From NCBI GenBank assembly GCA_947000775.1, contig CAMQGK010000001.1:5948001-6012000 (forward strand): a DNA stretch of 64,000 bases. Direction: 5' to 3'. Under the pieces are notes generated by a model that saw nothing but the letters and a program-made list of their open reading frames with translations, ran no database searches and was not told the DNA's origin. Positions 1 to 64,000 of the stretch are shown here, piece by piece (position 1 is the stretch's first letter; every line of letters begins with the position of its first letter). This DNA comes from Pterois miles (Eukaryota > Chordata > Actinopteri > Perciformes > Scorpaenidae). The position numbers and the translations under genes were made by a program.

Positions 1-517
1 CTTGAATTCATTAGTTGATCAAAGGCAAATTTATTGGCAATCATTCAGATTAACGAGTAATCATTTAAACCTACAGTGGGAACAAATAGAGCAAATATGA
101 TTTTAAAAAAAGTTTTTTTTTAATAAAATGGTCACCATAGACTCCTAATAGCATCTGCAAGATTTCACAGACTGGAGGAAAACAGCCAAGAGCTGGAGCC
201 TGTCGCCTCTGAGCAGCTGTCAATCACTCACAAACTCTGATCAAATATCAATCAATATTCTGTTACTGTAATGACTATTTCTCTCCTCAAATGTTCCCAG
301 AAACATCTTGTAGTTACTGTTTAGCTGAAAAATGAGAAAGTTTGTGACCCAGCAGCCATGTTGAGATCAGTTGAGGAAATACCAGCACCACCCACCAACC
401 AGTTTTAAAGCCTGAAAACAGCCATGAGGAGAACACAACTGACTGATGAGGCAGCCCTAATTTTGTATTATCTGAGTCTACGAAATAACATAAGTTATCA
501 TGTAAATGCAAAAGTGT

Positions 518-627
518 AGAAAGTAAATTATCGGCTTCCAAGTAGCATAAAAAGGTAATATTCAAGTAAAGTACATCATAATTGTACTTAGATATAGTAC
601 TTGAGTAGATGTACTTTCCACCACCGT
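518..627 (-). repeat. fragment of 'GGTGGAAAGTA' teleost interspersed repeat
   Basis: The minus strand begins with a GGTGGTGGAAAGTACATCTACTCAAG-like terminus and continues with alternating ACTT/AAGT words. Related sequence recurs at 47278-48010 and loosely at 40115-40500 in this window. Family name not assigned. Confidence 0.6.
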
Positions 628-2756
628 GTATGTCATAGGTCACCAACAGAAGCCGTCCCATATGGACCCGGACCTACAGCCAAAACAGAAGGTTGTGATT
701 TAAAACCTGACGCGGTGCTTCTGTTTTAACCGGCGCAGCTTTCGTCGTCTTTACGGTAGTGGTTTAGCAGATGAGGACCAGCACAGACCAAATGCGAGTT
801 AAGCCATCCGACGAGATACAACTCAGCCAATCAAGTCTGTGCATTCCAGGTGGTAAACTTGGTGACTATACAGTGCAGACAGACGAGAGGCTTTGAGGGA
901 AATCGAAAGAAAAAGAAAGATAGAGATACAGGTAGGAAATACAAAGGGAGAGAAACAGACTGCGCTGGAGAAAGTAGAGAAACAGAGGAGTGAGACGGAG
1001 ATCTATATTTGAACATACACAGTTTTCATATTTAATTTATTTTCTCTTATTTTGAAATGCAGCCTTTTATTTAGTTAATGAGAGCACATTATACATATCT
1101 GCAGTCATACATATATGTTCAGTTCTCTGTTACATGATATAAATATTGTCAAAAAGTTTTTGAATTGCATTAAATTCATCTGATTTGACAGTGAGGTACT
1201 GATAACATGCAGATATTAATACAACTACTAGGCTACTTAAATATATATCACACTAAATATTTTTATGATCTTCTGGACCGTTGCTTCAAGAAACTCTAAG
1301 TGGACCTCTTGAAATGTTCGTTGAATACCCCTGGTGTATGTGATTACTAAGACAACCTCCAACTCCCTAACAATGTGAAAGCAGCTGACTTTTAATCTGA
1401 AAGGATGCTGTGCTGGCTTCCAGTTTCAGTGTGTGTGCCTGTAGTGAGCTTGACTGGGATCAGTGTGTCGTCCCCCCCCTCCCCTCCTGCTGGGCTCCCA
1501 GTCTCATGTCTCTGTGGTTATCTGGGCTCTGAGTTGGGAAAATCTGGTGTAGTGGGAATCTCAATGGGAATCATCATCATCCGTGTGTTTCCTGTTGAAA
1601 CATGACGGGTTCGCAGGCGGCCAGGAGACACCGCAGCCTCGTGAGTAACCGCCCACAAGGAAAGGATCACATTAAACAGGGACATTTCTCTTTTTCTTTC
1701 TTACGGGAAGTAGTTGTTAGATGGAAAAATGGCTAAAAAACTTAAGATATTTTTGTGTCCTTTTTATGATTAGCAGATGATGTTGGAAAATGGGGGGAAA
1801 GCAGTTCAATGTGCTTTATTTGTGGTGCATCTGTGGTATTAAGCAGTGACCTTATCCTATTTTTATCTCCGCTATCACTGTAGAAGGCCTTAAATATTCC
1901 TTTAAAGTGTGTTTGCTGCTTAGCTGAGAGTTTAAAGTGGCCTTATTTTGGTTTATGGCCATTTATTGTGACCTTGTGCTTCCAGATAGTAACTTAATAC
2001 TCTGTGGTATCTCTAAAGAAGTCTTATTTTAGCTATAATATCTCCACAGTATCGTCTCGAAATTGGATTGCTGCCCAAACATGAAGTAGAGATAATGTTT
2101 CTTGCTCATCATGCTTGACCTCTGTTCTGGCTTTGTATCAAATACCAGGTTTGCATGAAAGTCTAAACTCTTGTTATTCATTTCCCCTCTTCTGTCATTG
2201 TCCCGTTCATTGTCTGCAGGGTGAATGGGGTCAGTCAGGGTGGGGATGGGCAGAGGGCAGCGCCGCTGTTAATGAGGCATCGGTCGGACAGTCGATACCG
2301 AGGCCGCACCGAGTATCTATCCGGTCCCTGCTGGGACACGGACGGGCTGCTTTTGAAAACCCCCCCAAAAAATAAAAAAATCAATCCCTCCATTGGTGGT
2401 GCTGTCAGAGGAGCTGTAAGCCACAAAACCACGACAGCAGACTTCGTCCTGCACCGAGAAGTTAATCTGTGTTTGGACGTCGGATGCAGACCAGAGTGCA
2501 CTGGGTTTGCTGAACGTTTAGTGTCAAGTTTCCATTTTACCTCTCAATATATACCTTTTATGTCTTTTTACAGCCTCAAACAGTACAAATGGACAGATAA
2601 TCAGCCTCTGGGTTAGTTTACATGTTAATGCAAATTTTTTTGTTATGAAACTTGCGGATTTCAGGTTGTAGCAGGCTCAGTTTTAAATAAGGTCAGACTA
2701 GATGTCACCAAGGAGATTAAATAATGCTCCAAATTTACACTAAATTTTGTTAATGA

Positions 2757-2902
2757 TGAACTGATGGTTGATGGTGAACTGTTGACTCAGTTGTCTGTTG
2801 TGTTCATATACTGCAGCTGCAGTAATCTTGAAGGTAACGGTTAATAATCGGTTAGCGATGGCTGGTTTTCGGTTGAGAACATTTTTCAGATTTAGCATCC
2901 CT
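2757..2902 (+). repeat. array-less relic of the minisatellite-bearing element
   Basis: It carries the same 3' flank as the three 55-bp arrays: GGTGAACTGTTGACTCAGTT, then a TGTCTGTTGTG block, a GTAACGGTTAATAATCGGTTA block, and ends in TTAGCATCCCT. Only the last few bases of a 55-bp unit are left at its left side, so this locus lost, or never had, the expanded array. Confidence 0.75.
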
Positions 2903-2904
2903 TC

Positions 2905-3078
2905 CCTCTGCGACAGTAAACTGAATATCTTTGAGTTGTGGACAAAACAAGACATTTGAGGACGTCATCTTGGGCTTTTGGGAAACACTGATCAATATTT
3001 TTCTAACCTTTTTTGACATTTTATGGATCAAACAACTAATCAGTTACTCTAAAAAATCGACTGCTGGTTGCAGCACTG
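2905..3078 (-). mobile_element. degraded palindromic MITE ('GGCTGCAACTAA' family)
   Basis: The minus strand begins at a CAGTGCTGCAACCAGCAGTCG-like end. Internally it has the family's 'GACGTC ... CAAATGTCTTGTTTTGTCCA' and 'AAAGATATTCAGTTTACTGT' blocks, which recur at 36647-36917. Such teleost hAT-type MITEs have no coding capacity. Confidence 0.65.
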
Positions 3079-3864
3079 AACAACAGCGGTGTGGTAACAG
3101 TACCTGAACCAGCAGACTGCTGTTATGGATTGACCTTTTTTTTTGCTTCATGCTCTGATGTACATCCTTTTTTTTGTAGTTTATTCTATATTATCTGTGC
3201 TTTACACTCAGCAAAAAAATAAAATAAAAATAAAAATCTGCAATAAATTATACAAACAGAAGAAAATAAATACTCAGTATCTTCTAGAAAATGAGGCAAA
3301 AATATCTGAAACAAGCAGAAAACAAACATCATCAAGCTGAGAACAGATTTGAGCTCTTTAGCCTGGTCACATTTTTTCAATTTAGTTGTCATTTAGTTGT
3401 GAACGTGATTGTCATTAATGTGTGGAGGCCAGAGAGTAGACGGGTCTGTTCTGTGCGTTCTGGGTGGCTCTTAAATGCAAGGATTTCATGCATTTCTTGG
3501 TATAATATGATGTTTTAACTGTTTTCTCAAAACAAGCATTTTAAAGACGTCACCGAGGACTTTAGGAACTTGATGCTTTTCACTATTTTCTGATATTTAA
3601 TTGACCATTTGTTTGAACAGTTAACTGAGTTTATTTGTGTCCACATTTCAAACCAAGGCAATTCAAAGTGTTTTATATCCTTACAGCTAGCGGGTAGACA
3701 GGTCTTTTCTCTGCATTCTGGATGGGAAAATTGAGGCTAATTTTAATCAGAAATCATCCATAAACAGCAGCAAATGTCCCTAAATTGTTAATCCGTTTGT
3801 CTTCATTATGATTTAAGTTCATATTAATGTTATCAGTGTTTATTTAGCTTCTCATGATTTATTT

Positions 3865-4060
3865 TAGAACTGAAACAATTAGTTCATCAACAGAAGATTC
3901 ATCTGTAACAGTTTTAATGATGGATTAAATAATTTAAGTCATTTTTCAAGAAAATAACGCAAACAAATAACTGGTTCCAGGCTCTTACATGTGAGGATTT
4001 TGAGCATTTTGTGGTCAAAAATGATGGAAAACTGAATATCTTCAGTTTATCAATTAATTG
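3865..4060. mobile_element. degraded copy of the same MITE family
   Basis: It starts at TTTTAGAACTGAAACAATTAG and shares the 'GAAAACTGAATATCTTC' block and the closing 'ATCAATTAATTGTC' arm with the MITE copies at 2905 and 36647. Considerably diverged. Confidence 0.45.
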
Positions 4061-4130
4061 TCAAGACAAGTTTATTTGAATAGCACATTTCACACACAAA
4101 GTGCTTTATATAATGTATAAAAAAGAAGGA
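4061..4130 (+). repeat. short 'CAAGTTTATTTGAATAGCACATTTC' SINE-like fragment
   Basis: It matches the head of the longer copy at about 8620 (GGCAAGGCAGCTTTCATTG, then CACATTTCA and an AAAGCGCTTTACAC-like block). A third remnant lies at about 33596-33660. Confidence 0.5.
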
Positions 4131-4499
4131 AAAAATGGCATAAAAATGCAAATTAAAAGAATACGGCTTTCAGAACAGATATTAGATTTAAAGATGTAAT
4201 ATCCTCTGTTTGGAGTTTTGTTCCAGTTTTGTGTTGATCGTCTGCATGTTGTGGTAATACCTTGCTCTGGTATTTGGTTGATGAAATAGTGAAACTGCCT
4301 GTAAAAAACAGAGTTTATCAGCCATCTGTGGGAGAAAATCTCTCCTTGTCTGGGTGTAGAACTATAAATATCAGTAGTTTATTTCCTGCAGAGTGTAAGC
4401 GGTTACATCACACCAGGTCAACATGAGTCACAGCTGATACACGTAGATGTTTCACAGCGTGTACGGTTCGGTGACCAGCACTGTGTCTTCCCCCCACAG

Positions 4500-63593
<59,094 letters not shown>

Positions 63594-64000
63594 ACAAAAG
63601 GGTTTCAAAGTATACATATATATATATCTAGAAGTATTTAAGCTGTACAATCATCCAAGTAGCAGTTTCCAAATGTCTCATTTTTTTTAAACAAAATACA
63701 GAGTATGTATGGAATATTATAATGTATAGATTAAGGCTTTTGGCAATAATCACTGAATTACTTACTAATATCTCAGTCTATTCTGGCCACACGGGGTCAA
63801 CATTAACGAGTTGAATATGATTTGTCATGCTGTGAATGTGGACAAAAAAAGAAACATTTCTAGTCTTATTTATTTCATCTTTTTTGTTTTGTTTTTCCTC
63901 CTGGAAAAAAAGAAAATTACGTAGCTTTTTTTTGTTTTGTTTTGTTTTCAGTGTAAATAATGTACCTTTACTTTCAAGACGGCTTCACTGCAATAATTTT
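63594..64000 (+). other. mark3 3'UTR (continues past the window)
   Basis: A+T-rich with a TATA run (63613-63627), several T runs and TTTTGTTTTG repeats near the end. No AATAAA or ATTAAA followed by a G/T-rich site was found, so polyadenylation probably lies beyond 64000. Confidence 0.75.

Larger units (their letters stand above)
1..4499. other. 5' intron or flank of mark3; no supported exon
   Basis: No convincing coding exon was found. The stretch contains a fragment of a common teleost repeat in minus orientation (518-627, ending with the complement of a GGTGGAAAGTACAT-type terminus), a relic of the minisatellite-bearing element (about 2757-2902), two degraded 'GGCTGCAACTAA'-type MITEs (about 2905-3078 and 3865-4060) and a short SINE-like piece (4061-4130). 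The region just before 4500 is the polypyrimidine-tract acceptor of exon 2. The first coding exon of MARK3, expected to end in phase 0, was not recognised here. Confidence 0.6.

Noticed and set aside
2221..2616. 131-codon frame (+)
   Set aside because: No fit to MARK3 exon 1, no family resemblance and no matching splice sites.

Overview
The window is vertebrate nuclear DNA, almost certainly from a ray-finned (teleost) fish. Short coding exons with GT/AG borders are separated by long A+T-rich introns, and the introns hold repeat types common in teleosts: hAT-like MITEs, a Tc1 transposase relic, tRNA-derived SINE-like copies with a GATG tail, an L1 fragment, and long TA, CA and CCT microsatellites. 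No bacterial, phage or viral gene organisation was seen. I can support one host gene, and it occupies nearly the whole window on the + strand.

That gene is mark3 (MAP/microtubule affinity-regulating kinase 3, C-TAK1/Par-1 family). Sixteen constitutive exons from 4500 to 63593 join in one frame with matching phases (2202 nt: 733 codons plus stop). They give an N-terminal tail, a complete Ser/Thr kinase domain, a UBA domain, a long Ser/Pro-rich spacer with the aPKC-type site, and a C-terminal KA1 domain. The linker after the kinase, the UBA and the final linker fit MARK3 rather than MARK1, MARK2 or MARK4. The first coding exon (about 17 codons in relatives) was not found and probably lies upstream. 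The 3'UTR runs off the right edge. I cannot say whether this is the a or b teleost copy.

Three further exons look alternative. A 177-nt in-frame cassette lies at 43267-43443 (or 87 nt with an earlier donor). A 27-nt in-frame microexon lies at 49174-49200. An 80-nt exon at 55432-55511 is not a multiple of three. Including the 80-nt exon moves the last two exons into a second open frame, which ends at a TGA (63322-63324) inside the last exon. The resulting protein loses the KA1 domain and gains a new tail. That tail resembles, segment by segment, the short C-terminus of mammalian MARK4 (MARK4S) as I recall it. The second frame of exons 16 and 17 is therefore probably translated, and the frame-switch exon probably predates the MARK3/MARK4 split. 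This is the most interesting signal in the window.

Layout: 1-4499, 5' intron or flank with old repeats; 4500-34307, kinase-domain exons spread over large introns; 34308-39401, a repeat-filled intron with a Tc1 relic, a 55-bp minisatellite, a 110-bp TA run and a MITE; 39402-46814, UBA and spacer exons; 46815-60423, a 13.6-kb intron containing the microexon and the frame-switch exon plus nested repeats and a 25-unit minisatellite; 60424-63593, the two dual-frame exons and KA1; 63594 to the end, 3'UTR. The same 55-bp minisatellite-bearing element occurs at three loci, with a relic at a fourth.
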